From positions 97,138,436-97,202,435 of the forward strand of contig OZ005662.1 in assembly GCA_963930645.1 (NCBI GenBank): 64,000 nt of DNA. Direction: 5' to 3'. Below, piece by piece: positions 12,901 to 21,632 of this stretch. This DNA comes from Salticus scenicus (taxonomy: Eukaryota; Arthropoda; Arachnida; Araneae; Salticidae). Within the stretch, counting starts at the first letter, position 1; every line of letters starts with the position of its first letter. The translations under genes were made by a program, and so were the position numbers. The notes beneath the pieces were generated by a model. It did no database searches, had not been told where the DNA came from, and worked only from the letters and a program-made list of their open reading frames with translations.

Positions 12901-14962
12901 AGACAGCCGAATCTAAGTTAATTGTTTCGTTTTGGGGATTTGTTTCCTTGTTTGGTCTTCCTCTTTTACGTTTCGGAACAATGTCAACAGTTTTCTGTCT
13001 TTCAACATAGCCTTCATCTCGTCCCCTCATATAACGTGGTCGGTACGTCATCGGTTTCGGATCTGTTATCATTGTTTTGCCGGAAGATTTAGAACTCTTA
13101 TTAACACAAGATGTGATGGTTTGCGAAAGCATGTTTTGCGCACAAGGCAAAAAACTGTCTAACGATGACTCTTTGGGTTTAAAATGTTTAGCATTTAACT
13201 CTTCTTTTCCACTGCATTTAACTTCTGGAGCATTCTTTTGTGCAGCGCAAGTAACAAATTCCCAAATTTGTTCAATCGATTCTATTTCTTGTTTTTCGAA
13301 ATTCGAGCCTTTCGATACTTGGCTAAATAGTGGCTTTTCTATTTCATCATCACTTCCTTCAAATATCTCTTTTAAAATGTCATTATACTCTGGATCTTCC
13401 TCTTCCAGGTGATCTATTTTAATAGGTACGTAATTTTGAGCCGTTGCAATATCAAAAAATTCTTCGCTGTCAGAGATATCTATAATTTCTTCACACTGCG
13501 AGTACGTATCGCATTTATTCAAGTCATGGCATCTGTTCTCCGTCAAATGGAACGGCATAGTTTTCATATTTGCAATATTTTTGGGAATTGGTAATATTTT
13601 TTTCTTGATTTCAGGCTGCATAATCTTAGCTTTATCATTTTTTAAATTCGAAGTTCTGGCAATTTCTCCATTAAAACATTTTGATGCACTTTTATGTATA
13701 TTTTTGCTTGAAGTTTTCATTGGGGAATGAGAAGACGGCTGAGAAAATTCAAACTTATTCATGAAATTATTTTTATTTAAATTCGTACATTTGTCTAAAC
13801 TTTTTTTAGAATAATCTGAAAGTATTGCACGGTTCATACAAGAGTATTTTTCTTTTTCTATTTGTTTCGGAAGTGGCGTTTTAAAATTCAATGAGCTTGA
13901 AGAAGTTTCTGAAGCCTCATCCAAAGAACATGATCCGAGTAGCTTAGTACGTTTTTTACAACGATCCGTGAGAATTTTCTCATTTATTTTCTTCTTTGAA
14001 GAATTTTCATTAATATGAGAATTAGATGAATTTAAAAATGTTTGCCCATGTTTCTTTTTTAAAGAATTTGAACCAATCGTACTACTGTGCTTATTTTTAC
14101 AAAATTGGTTTTCTCCATATTTCTTTTTTGTTACAGTTGAATACGAACTTGTTTCATGCGATGAATCTTCTTCACTACTTTCAGATGACGAATCGGAACT
14201 TAATGTTCTCGGACGTTTCTTCCGATGAGCTAAGAAATCTTCATCGTCGTCCGATTCAACGATAAATGGATTTCTGACGTCGGGTGGCCATTTAAAATGT
14301 TTTGAATCGCATCTTATTAATGGGACTGAACATTTTTTCATTAACGCGTTTATACTACTTTTTGTAATGAAAATACGTTCACCTGGTGTAGAAGGCGTAA
14401 CATTTTTACTAAACCTCTGATCATAAGATGTGTTTTTTTGCCGAGCACAATGTTGTAAATGATGATTTTTGTCCACAACATCTGAAATTATTTTGCTACA
14501 TTGAGCAAGTTTTGCAGTTTTAACTGCATTGCTGGAAGTCTTAGGAATAGCATTATCATCATTAGTTAAATCTATGATATCATATTCTCTTTTAATAGGA
14601 ACTCTCATATGGTTTTTCGCATTTTTATTTTCCTGGAATGGTTTTCGAACTAATGCACAGACAAAACAATTTTCTGACGATCTTGTGTTTACTCCAAAAC
14701 CGATGATATCTTCAATATTTAAAAGTTTGAGAGACGACCCGATTCTCTCACCATTCACGTATGTCCCATACTGACTTCCTAAATCTCTTATAAATATATG
14801 TCCTTTATCTGATTTAATGAAAGCAGCATGATTGACGCTTATTTTTTCATACCGCCGCAATAAGACATTATTTGTTCCGACAATAACTTCTATTCCATTT
14901 AAAGGAATTATAAGGGGAGGTTTATTAAGAATCTTTTCTTTCAAAAAATATGTCATTTTCAA
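9932..14962 (-). CDS. FHA-domain senataxin/Sen1-like SF1 helicase, 1676 aa, single exon
   Basis: Probable nuclear RNA/DNA helicase. Residues about 18-92 form an FHA (phospho-threonine-binding) domain: GT at 29-30, SVNHA at 42-46, YGTYVNG at 65-71 and a closing IIGFG. Then comes about 900 residues of Ser/Lys/Asn-rich, probably disordered sequence, with SUMO-interaction-like motifs IIDLT (129-133, acidic tail) and IIDIS (493-497, then DSEE), and an AT-hook KRKRGRPNK (664-672). The C-terminal third is a UPF1-like SF1B helicase: Walker A GAAGTGKT (1213-1220), APSNVAVDE, motif II DEST (D1409/E1410), VGDDKQLP, EQFRMHPS, VNGFQGKEKD, and motif VI FNVALTRAKK (from about 1619). Helicases of this class resolve R-loops and act in transcription termination. 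Oddities: GAAGTGKT instead of GPPGTGKT; 5 kb with no intron; FHA at the N-terminus. The start is the first ATG, immediately before the FHA fold. The family is clear; the exact orthologue is not. Confidence 0.93.
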   Translation of the reverse strand: MKMTYFLKEKILNKPPLIIPLNGIEVIVGTNNVLLRRYEKISVNHAAFIKSDKGHIFIRDLGSQYGTYVNGERIGSSLKLLNIEDIIGFGVNTRSSENCFVCALVRKPFQENKNAKNHMRVPIKREYDIIDLTNDDNAIPKTSSNAVKTAKLAQCSKIISDVVDKNHHLQHCARQKNTSYDQRFSKNVTPSTPGERIFITKSSINALMKKCSVPLIRCDSKHFKWPPDVRNPFIVESDDDEDFLAHRKKRPRTLSSDSSSESSEEDSSHETSSYSTVTKKKYGENQFCKNKHSSTIGSNSLKKKHGQTFLNSSNSHINENSSKKKINEKILTDRCKKRTKLLGSCSLDEASETSSSSLNFKTPLPKQIEKEKYSCMNRAILSDYSKKSLDKCTNLNKNNFMNKFEFSQPSSHSPMKTSSKNIHKSASKCFNGEIARTSNLKNDKAKIMQPEIKKKILPIPKNIANMKTMPFHLTENRCHDLNKCDTYSQCEEIIDISDSEEFFDIATAQNYVPIKIDHLEEEDPEYNDILKEIFEGSDDEIEKPLFSQVSKGSNFEKQEIESIEQIWEFVTCAAQKNAPEVKCSGKEELNAKHFKPKESSLDSFLPCAQNMLSQTITSCVNKSSKSSGKTMITDPKPMTYRPRYMRGRDEGYVERQKTVDIVPKRKRGRPNKETNPQNETINLDSAVYRTNFPDKRSTSSTKKEKKLNKVKDLLRKNNTNATSSRLHGTQKISSAKNLLENPKISQQICFLDYKKKYEDRLLTEKKEKCKNLSDSKHNSSCRILPTLTEKPHESNEKNSANNYTSKSCQNSSGIKDSRISTSSVKMRSEKFSSRMAYLTQEIPNPVKRENISGKAKNCNDISKARQNNGLHVKVESCGRTVYFNENKVEKNLPTNIPLVNRVEDMHPEQNVLCSSSLHINKMEDTAPPFSVNPLSRLQKSEIDKTPCELSFYSMIKSLTKLKTIWLQEQCKILSPPPEIIQGVSTLPICFTSYESYASSFYPLLRLEIWQCMFEESKEVFVNRKMYKRFSFRVMSFIHKDECIELQCESIVNEMCTFEPREGTMTVLEMKINPHQIYPLFGFIFRHKIDDLNLKLLNPCWRNITAEHLKDAKRWSFSVWIKQKELLLEPDIVMRGNGICYLRNKLKLVDALRCFRYSPLMEDIIKPKLSTFLLNCTQSSSKRDYSNRQMEIIHAVCAEIYKPYPECKITLIRGAAGTGKTHTIVGILENLFYGSKYNSNLKVLVTAPSNVAVDEIGCRLIELNEKYGWRDYTVQIVRVGAEKFMHSKMLPYSIDRRASELYKKNLRSSMHTEKKELQSLNLEILNLEKEPDSLKKTNKLKDLYEKYKFLQNHSSLKKEHYLTEIKYKCDVLKESHIILTTLSSCNLSIMIKTFSPTSKSDLRFSCCIMDESTQCSELEVLQPLMLGVSKLIFVGDDKQLPASYSEYSKKYRFNRSMFDRFCLHFDSTNDPSPVLTLTEQFRMHPSISLFPSVYAYDKKLDNDPDLNFRYKDFPLKPYFILDIADSSDSTIKDLEVLVYNICKFLTKFLDSSASIGVIVPNEYQKCNCAKWLQSLLHFRDVEVNTVNGFQGKEKDIVILCALDFKSTTVIESFITCKRKFNVALTRAKKCLIICLESSSLWQYSHWRELIHNGRTRNICFTVTSTEDVPSILHYAKK

Positions 14963-15590
14963 TTAAAAATGATGAAAATAATCAGTGTTTAATAATAATT
15001 TTCAAATTTGCACGTCTGTAATTTCTTTTTGATACTTTAGATGAAACTCTTGACATAATATATTAGAAATGCATAAATTTAAATATATATATATATATAT
15101 TTAACAAGAATAAATTAATAAAAGGACATACCAAAAATTTTAGTAACAGAATATATTATCAACGTAGAGATTCATAAAAAATATTCAACGACAGAACAAA
15201 ATATGAAATATGGAAGAAAACCATATATAAATAAATGACATGTATTTCAGAAAAGACAAATTAATAATCATTAAGTCACATTTCCGAAACTAGAAAGCAT
15301 TAAATAAAAAATAATAAAAAATCTACTTAACAAAATCCTAATTGATTTTTCAAAACTCACTGGAGGGGTAGAGTGAAGGTAAGTTAAGAAAATCAAAGAA
15401 AATATATAAATACTCTTTTCAAAATTTTTAGAACAAGGATTAAACACAGTGAAAACTTTCGTTGACATAAATATGCTTTCCAAATTTATCAGAAGTCATT
15501 TCAATTTATCAAGTGTCAATTTACAGGTTGTTGACAAAGGTTACTTGGTGAATTACTCGCATACAGTTGCTTTAAAATGTAGAGTACAAT
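14963..15590. other. 5' flank of the helicase gene, no gene seen
   Basis: Presumed promoter and 5' UTR of the minus-strand helicase. It is AT-rich with a (TA)n run near 15085. I found no convincing upstream exon or acceptor in front of the ATG. The small minus ORF at 15271-15483 has no recognisable features. Confidence 0.4.
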
Positions 15591-16230
15591 TGGAGATGCG
15601 TTAAAGATTATCGTTGGCAAAGTGAAATGTTAAATTACTTTATGCATCATATTTTGATGAGCTAGCTTCAGAAGATTTATTCCATCTTCTTCATTAGAGC
15701 CGAATTTTCTTGTTGAGATCGAAGAAACAACAGCAATTGTAGGAACAATCAATAGTTGTCAGAACAATACGAATCAGAAATCTGGAAGTAAAATAAAAAA
15801 ATATAGAGAGAGAAATTATTTCTTTGAGTATTAAAAGCAGCAGAAATTAGAAATCTCAATTAAAGCGTGTTAAAATAAGATGGAAACAGTAGACAAATTA
15901 ATAAGATGTGTGCGTATATATATATATATATATATATTATATACACAATACATACGCACAATATATATATAGTATATATACAATATATACAATATATATA
16001 CACAATATATATATATATTATATATATAAATACACAATATTATATACACATATATGCATACACACACAGAAAGAGTTGCTAAATTTCACTGACAAAAGGG
16101 GAGATAAGGAGCATTAATACAATAAAAAATTACCATAAAACAACGGACCACAAACTTCGCATACTGGGAGAATATCTTGAAAATAATGAAGGATGTAACA
16201 TCGAGTAAAACATAGAGGGCCAATAGTAAG
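15590..16230. repeat. Dispersed repeat family L, copy 1, with TA/CA microsatellite
   Basis: 15650-15800 (gagctagcttcagaagatttatt...tcttcttca...gaattttcttgttgag...caatcaata) matches 21100-21230 and, more weakly, 43700-43800. The block 15915-16060 is a (TATA)n/(CA)n microsatellite. After it, 16070-16210 (gagttgct...ttaccataaaacaac...accacaaac) matches 24155-24280. Small ORFs reading IYIYI across the microsatellite are artefacts of the repeat. Confidence 0.6.
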
Positions 16231-16251
16231 TAGAAAAACATTTATTTGATT

Positions 16252-16285
<34 letters not shown>

Positions 16286-16640
16286 CGTTAGAATGAAGCG
16301 ACTCCAACATATTACATGCATATTTTTAATATAAAAACAATTGAATTATGAAAATTATTAATAAATTCATATTTGAAAAAATTATGAATTATGTCCTATG
16401 ATAATTTTTGCACGAATAGAACGGGCATCATCAAAAACATGGACTTCTAACTTTACAGCTCGTTCCTAACATTTTTTGAGTTACAGTGATATTTCATTTT
16501 TTATCGTTGTTAAGGGGTATCACTTGTTATAATCTGTATCCTCTGTGAGTAAATACCTGTATATATTCTGATGAAAAACTATTTTAATTTACCTTTAAGT
16601 TATTCTTATTGTTTTCTAAGCAACATTTCTATGTTTATTA

Positions 16641-16835
16641 CATAGCTGCCAATATTTTAATTTATTCCGGAGTACTATTATTAGCCCCGCCTTTATTACG
16701 CACCACTTTATAGAAAAGTTTTCTTCAATATATAACTTCGGTAAAATAAGAAAAAAATTCTTATAAAAAATAAGTGGTACGAAATAGAGACGTGGCTAAA
16801 ATTACTCCGGAATAAATTAAAATATTGGCAGCTAT
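16641..16835. mobile_element. Foldback MITE, 195 bp, TIR CATAGCTGCCAAT
   Basis: Long terminal inverted repeats of about 34 bp (from CATAGCTGCCAATATT to ATTCCGGAGTA), with nearly matching A/T-rich flanks (tttatta / tttaata). The first 12 bases and an internal CGCC...CACTTA block resemble the 182-bp family at 19444 and 20537, so the two families are probably related. Confidence 0.75.
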
Positions 16836-16839
16836 GTTT

Positions 16840-18790
16840 AATATAGAAATTGGCTTATTTTTATAAAATTATCGCAATGCAGGAAAGAGATTGTGAAAGA
16901 ATTCCAAAAGAAATTAAGCCCCGCCTCTATATCGCTGAAACAATATTAAAAAAATTATTTTGCATATTCGTATTTGATTCTATATGTGACGCTGCTATGC
17001 ATAAATCTCAATGGCATTTACTACATCGAATGCTGAAGACAAAACTTAAATGACTTAATTGCAAATATGTAAAACAATTTTGTTTTAAAATGTAAAGTTT
17101 TAGAAAAATGTATAAAGGCGTGGCTTACGTTGCAAGAAGGAATATACCCGATCCTGAAATGTTAAGTTTTTGTCCTTAACCCTTTCGTGACCGCTTACGT
17201 AGATTCACGTCATTTGTAAATCTGTAATTCCAACAATGGGCGTTTCTTTCGCAATTTGTATGCATTTATTTCTTAAGTATATAACCAATATTTGTATTTT
17301 TATAATAAAATATACTGTGGATACAAATACTTTGATTAGAAAGAACATAATTATAATGTATATCCATTTTTAATATAAATGTGAATACAGAAAATTTTGT
17401 TCGGAAATATTGTAACTTCGAAGATTAACGCCCACAGGCGGACCTTACTGTCAAAAAGACAAAATCATGCGGTCGCGAAGCGAAAGTGTTAAACATTACT
17501 TAGCTTTTCCTCGTTTGTCACTGCTAAAATTCTATTTTAACCCTGTTGTCCTTTTTTTTTTTTTTTTTTTTTTCGTTTTTTTGTACTTGAAATTTGTAGG
17601 GTTCGTACACCTCAAGTTAAGTGTCATGGTTTAGGAAACGCGGTAATGCGAGGATTATTGTTTGAAACAGCAATACGCAGAAAACAATTCTTTTTATTAT
17701 TAATAATAATTTTTATTAGATTTTTTAAAACGAATTTTCTGTTTTAATTTTGTTGTGACATTTTCGCATTTGTTTATTGTACCGTTTGTAAGCTAATGTT
17801 ATTTAAATTTTATCGCATGACGTAACAGAATAAAATATTAAATTTTTATTAAACATTTTTTTTTTTTAATACAGAATCAAATAGTGGAATTTTTGTTTGT
17901 TTCAATAAAAGATTTTATAAACTAAGCACAATATTATTTATTTTCGATTTTTTTTTTTTTTTTTTTTTAAATCACGGCGTAAAATTCACATTTATTATGG
18001 AAAAAGAATTTAAAGCAAAGTATTATATCTTATTACTTTTAAAGATATAGATCTTACACATTTAAAATTAAGAATTCAAGTACAGTAGACGACTATATAA
18101 CCGAGGATATTCGTTCTGGGCAATAGGAAATCGTTTTATCTGGAACATGCTTTATCAGATTAATTTATACAAATTCAATCCAATACTGAAAATTTTTATT
18201 TTTATTTATTTATTTATTTAATTTTTAATTTTTTTTTTTTTTTTTATTATTTATTTAAGTAAGGTTTCGCGTTTACTATACAAATTAACCTATTTTTGTA
18301 AAATTAACGCATTGCAGGCGAGAAATTTTGAAGGCATTCCAAAAGAATAATAAACCAATCCCCCTTTTTTTTCTGTAACTATACTTCACTTTAAAAAATG
18401 TTTCTTGTTTTCTTAATTTTAGTTTGTTTGACTCTTTTTAGAACTTTAGAATATATAAACGATTAAAATTTAACGTTTCGATTGTTGTGGACAAAATTTC
18501 AGTTATTTAATCATGAATTTTGTTAAATAATTTTATGTTTTAGAGAGACGTATGAAGGCGTGACCTATTACTCTAAAAAGGAATGATTTTGAACAGTATC
18601 TGCTTTTTATTGAATATTAAATATCCTTTCTCATATTTTAGCTCAAATCTTGTTATCTATATTTTTGTATATTGTAGGTTTGTACGTCTCAAATTAAATG
18701 TAAAACTTTATAGTAACACTTTCATGCGGAGCTTTTTGTATAAAATAAAAATATACGCAACTAAAGTAGATTTTTTTCCCCCTTAAACAC
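16840..18790. repeat. Diverged direct duplication (16.85-17.70 and 18.28-18.78 kb)
   Basis: Block A 16850-17160 (ggcttatttttataaaatta...gcattccaaaag...gtataaaggcgtggcttac) is repeated at 18290-18590 (tatttttgtaaaattaacgca...gcattccaaaag...gtatgaaggcgtgacctat). Block B 17580-17640 (tgtagggttcgtacacctcaa) recurs at 18670-18720. Copy 1 has gained the piggyBac-like MITE at 17180. The ORF at 16850-17053 is within copy 1 and is not conserved as an ORF in copy 2. Confidence 0.6.
17180..17488. mobile_element. piggyBac-like MITE, 309 bp, intact, TTAA target
   Basis: Flanked by TTAA at 17176-17179 and 17489-17492. The left end CCCTTTCGTGACCGC and the inverse of the right end CACTTTCGCTTCGCGACC are imperfect inverted repeats. 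Both sides also have subterminal blocks (GGGCG and its partner CGCCCA). No coding capacity; mobilisation would need a piggyBac transposase elsewhere. Confidence 0.85.
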
Positions 18791-19443
18791 TTTTTTTTTT
18801 AACCCCTATTATTATTATTCCCATTATTACTATTATTCTTTTATCTTGCTATCTAGATTTTTGTAATTCAATATTGGAGGGTTCATATGACTACTTAAAT
18901 ATTTATGTATGAAATATCACATTTAACCATTCCACGTATATTAAAATTAAGCTATTTAAAAATATTTATTTTATAAGAAAACGCAGTACATTCTGTAAAT
19001 TTTCTTCGTTTTTTATTTTATAACTAATATTTCGGTACATTTTTTTCGGTGTGAAACTTAATAAATAATGTCTATTCTGTGGTAGATCATGATTTATTTT
19101 TTCTGAATGTATAGCAGGAGTCCGAATACATTTTCGCTTGTAACTCTATCAAAAATTGATTAAAATTTTGATTTTTCTAAAACGCCTTGATCTCAGAATT
19201 TTGAATATGACATCAAAACTACGGGTTACCATTGAAAAAAATGAAGTTGATGCTTGTTTTAATATGTAGATGATCCCTTGAGCAAAATCTGATAATACCA
19301 TTATAAACTAGACGTTATTACAGATCGATCGGTGCTAGCCGCATGTTTTTTACGATAATTTACGGCGAAATTTTTTATTTTTTTTTTTTCTGCTGACTGT
19401 ATAAACATTGCGTTTCGCACCAGGTGTCCAATAAGTCTGTACA
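18791..19443. other. No gene seen; AT-rich sequence
   Basis: A/T-rich sequence with poly-T runs. A mariner-terminus-like ACCAGGTGTCC occurs near 19420, directly before the 182-bp MITE, but no partner end was found. Confidence 0.35.
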
Positions 19444-19625
19444 CAGAGCTGCCAACCTAATCCGGCAAATTGTGAGTACCGCCCATTTTTCTACACCACT
19501 TAATTTTTAGAGTAATTCTCTTCAAATATATTTACGACGAATTAAGAAAACAAATACTCTAAAAATTAAGTGGCGTAGAAAAATGGGCGGTACTAACAAT
19601 TTGCCGGATTAGGTTGGCAGCTCTG
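19444..19625. mobile_element. Palindromic MITE, 182 bp, TIR CAGAGCTGCCAACC (copy 1)
   Basis: Nearly the whole element is one inverted repeat: CAGAGCTGCCAACCTAATCC at one end, its inverse at the other, and a spacer of only about 35 bp. The 6-bp flanks are tgtaca and tgtata, a target duplication with one change. Copy 2 at 20537 has exactly the same length. The transposase family is not identifiable from this. Confidence 0.88.
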
Positions 19626-20536
19626 TGTATACATTTTAAAAATTCATAAAACTTGAAAGAATTGGTAGAATAGAACGCAGTTTTAAAAAAAAAAATGAAA
19701 AGGGGAATTTTATTTTGGTAAAGAAAATATAATGGTTAAAATTTACGTCGATAGAAAACGCTGTACGTAAAAAAAAAAATCTCATTTTCCCAAAAAATTA
19801 TATTGGCATGGAAATAGTTACAAGCCTATAACTTCTGTGTTTATCATCACAACAAATTACAGTCTCAGTCTGCGATTCTTGGTTGAGACAAAACATATTC
19901 GCCAATAACGTTTTATCCACAAATTAAAACTTCATATAGGCATAAGTAAGAGAAGATATAAGAAATGAATTGTTAATTGCAAAATCCAGAAATTTATAGG
20001 ACACTCATTTGCATATTTCTTGTTGTTAGCTTGTGAAGCGAACTTCTAACAATAAAAATTTTACTTATTTTATTTTCTTCACAAAAAAAAAAAAAAAAAA
20101 ATCCCTCTTTATGAAAATTTTTTTCGCAAACCGAGTTTCAATTCTACCAATTCCTTTATTTTTATTTATTTATTTATTTATATATTTCTTTTTATTATTA
20201 TTTATTTCTTTATTTATTTCTTTATTTTTTCTTTCTTTCTTTATTCATTTTTTTTTTTTTTTGGGGGGGGGGGGGGGGGTCCAATAGACGTATGGGACAC
20301 CTATGTAAAATTATTTTTTAGCGCTTATAATTTTAATTTTTCGTGAAGTTTTATTTCAATTTTATTTCAGTTTTATTGCACGTATAAATATATTTCTTTA
20401 ATGTCCAAAAATAAAACAATTGATCATATATATATATTCCCCTTTCCGTCATCAGCTGTATAAATATTTAAGATTTCTGAAACTTATGAGGGTTTCAGTT
20501 AATATCCTTAATTATTTGGAATTAAATTTAAAATAG
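19626..20536. other. No gene seen; poly-A, poly-T and poly-G tracts
   Basis: Contains a poly-A (20082), a pyrimidine-rich (TTTA/TTTC)n block (20155-20260) and a G18 tract ending at 20279. The ORF at 20033-20287 is a low-complexity translation and not a gene. Confidence 0.4.
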
Positions 20537-20718
20537 CAGAGCTGCCAACCAAATTCGGCAAATTGTTAGTGCCGCTCCTTTTCCTACACCACTTAATTTT
20601 TAGAGTAATTCTCTTCAAATATATTCACGATGAATGAAGAAAACAAATACTCTAAAAATTAAGTGGCGTAGAAAAATGGGCGGTACTAACAATTTGCCAG
20701 ATTAGGTTGGCAGCTCTG
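20537..20718. mobile_element. Palindromic MITE, 182 bp, TIR CAGAGCTGCCAACC (copy 2)
   Basis: Same family and length as 19444-19625. Perfect 6-bp target duplication AAATAG at 20531-20536 and 20719-20724. The left arm is more mutated than the right. A minus ORF (20652-20870) merely starts in the flank and runs into it. Confidence 0.9.
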
Positions 20719-21632
20719 AAATAGTCTATTGGGATTCTTTGGCTTATTTTCCACTTTTTGGTAAAACGAATGATAATTGCATGCCAATATTTTCGATTCT
20801 GGGACGTGGATAGTAGTATTAATGCCAATGAATAATGTATTATTCCAATATAGGTAACGCCGTGAACCATTACATTAAAAACTTTTAACTTTTGTTTTAT
20901 TTGTTAGATCGGACATTTCAACAGTGTTAAACTTTCTTAGGAATACACAGAATATTTTTTTTTAAACTACTCGTAAATGGATCCAGTAGTTTTAGAGTCG
21001 ACAGGGAAGACATATACTAAAGATTTCATTTTATAAATAGAGATTTCTAGCAGATGACAAAAATTGAGGATTTAAACTAAACTCACCTGATTTAAACAAT
21101 TATGAGCTAACTTCAGAAGGTTTATTATATCTTCTTCAGAATAACCAAATTCTTCTTACTGAGTTTGAAGAACAATCAACAATTGTTGGAACATTAAAAA
21201 TTATTGTAACAATACGAATCAGAAATCTGAAAGTAAAAATGAAGAACTAAGAGTTTTTTTTAAATATTAAAAAAAGCATGATTTAGAAGTCTAAATTAAT
21301 CTAAATAATTTTAAAATAATTAATACATATATACATAGGGACAACTTGCAAGTTGGTCCACAACACTATTTGGCGATTTTCTTTTTGTGATTACGCCGTA
21401 ATGCGATTTTCGGAAATGGTTGCCTTAGGTTCCAAACGTAAACAAAGCGAAAAGCGTTTTACAAAACGGCGTCTGTTTTGTAATATGCACAAATAAATTA
21501 AGCCTATTTTTAATATTAATAAAACAAATATTTAAAATCAACTTACCTCACTTTGCATGAAATGCAAAGTGAGGTTCTATACTGCATGAGGTTCTATACT
21601 GCAAGGATCATCAGTATTCATAAATATATATA

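Noticed and set aside
10293..14774. Plus-strand ORFs inside the helicase gene
   Set aside because: Antisense shadows of a long coding exon.
15870..16117. Overlapping ORFs on both strands reading IYIYI repeats
   Set aside because: Pure translation of a (TA)n/(CA)n microsatellite.
20033..20287. 84-codon plus ORF rich in Phe/Leu ending in poly-Gly
   Set aside because: Low-complexity pyrimidine tract and G-run; no coding signature.
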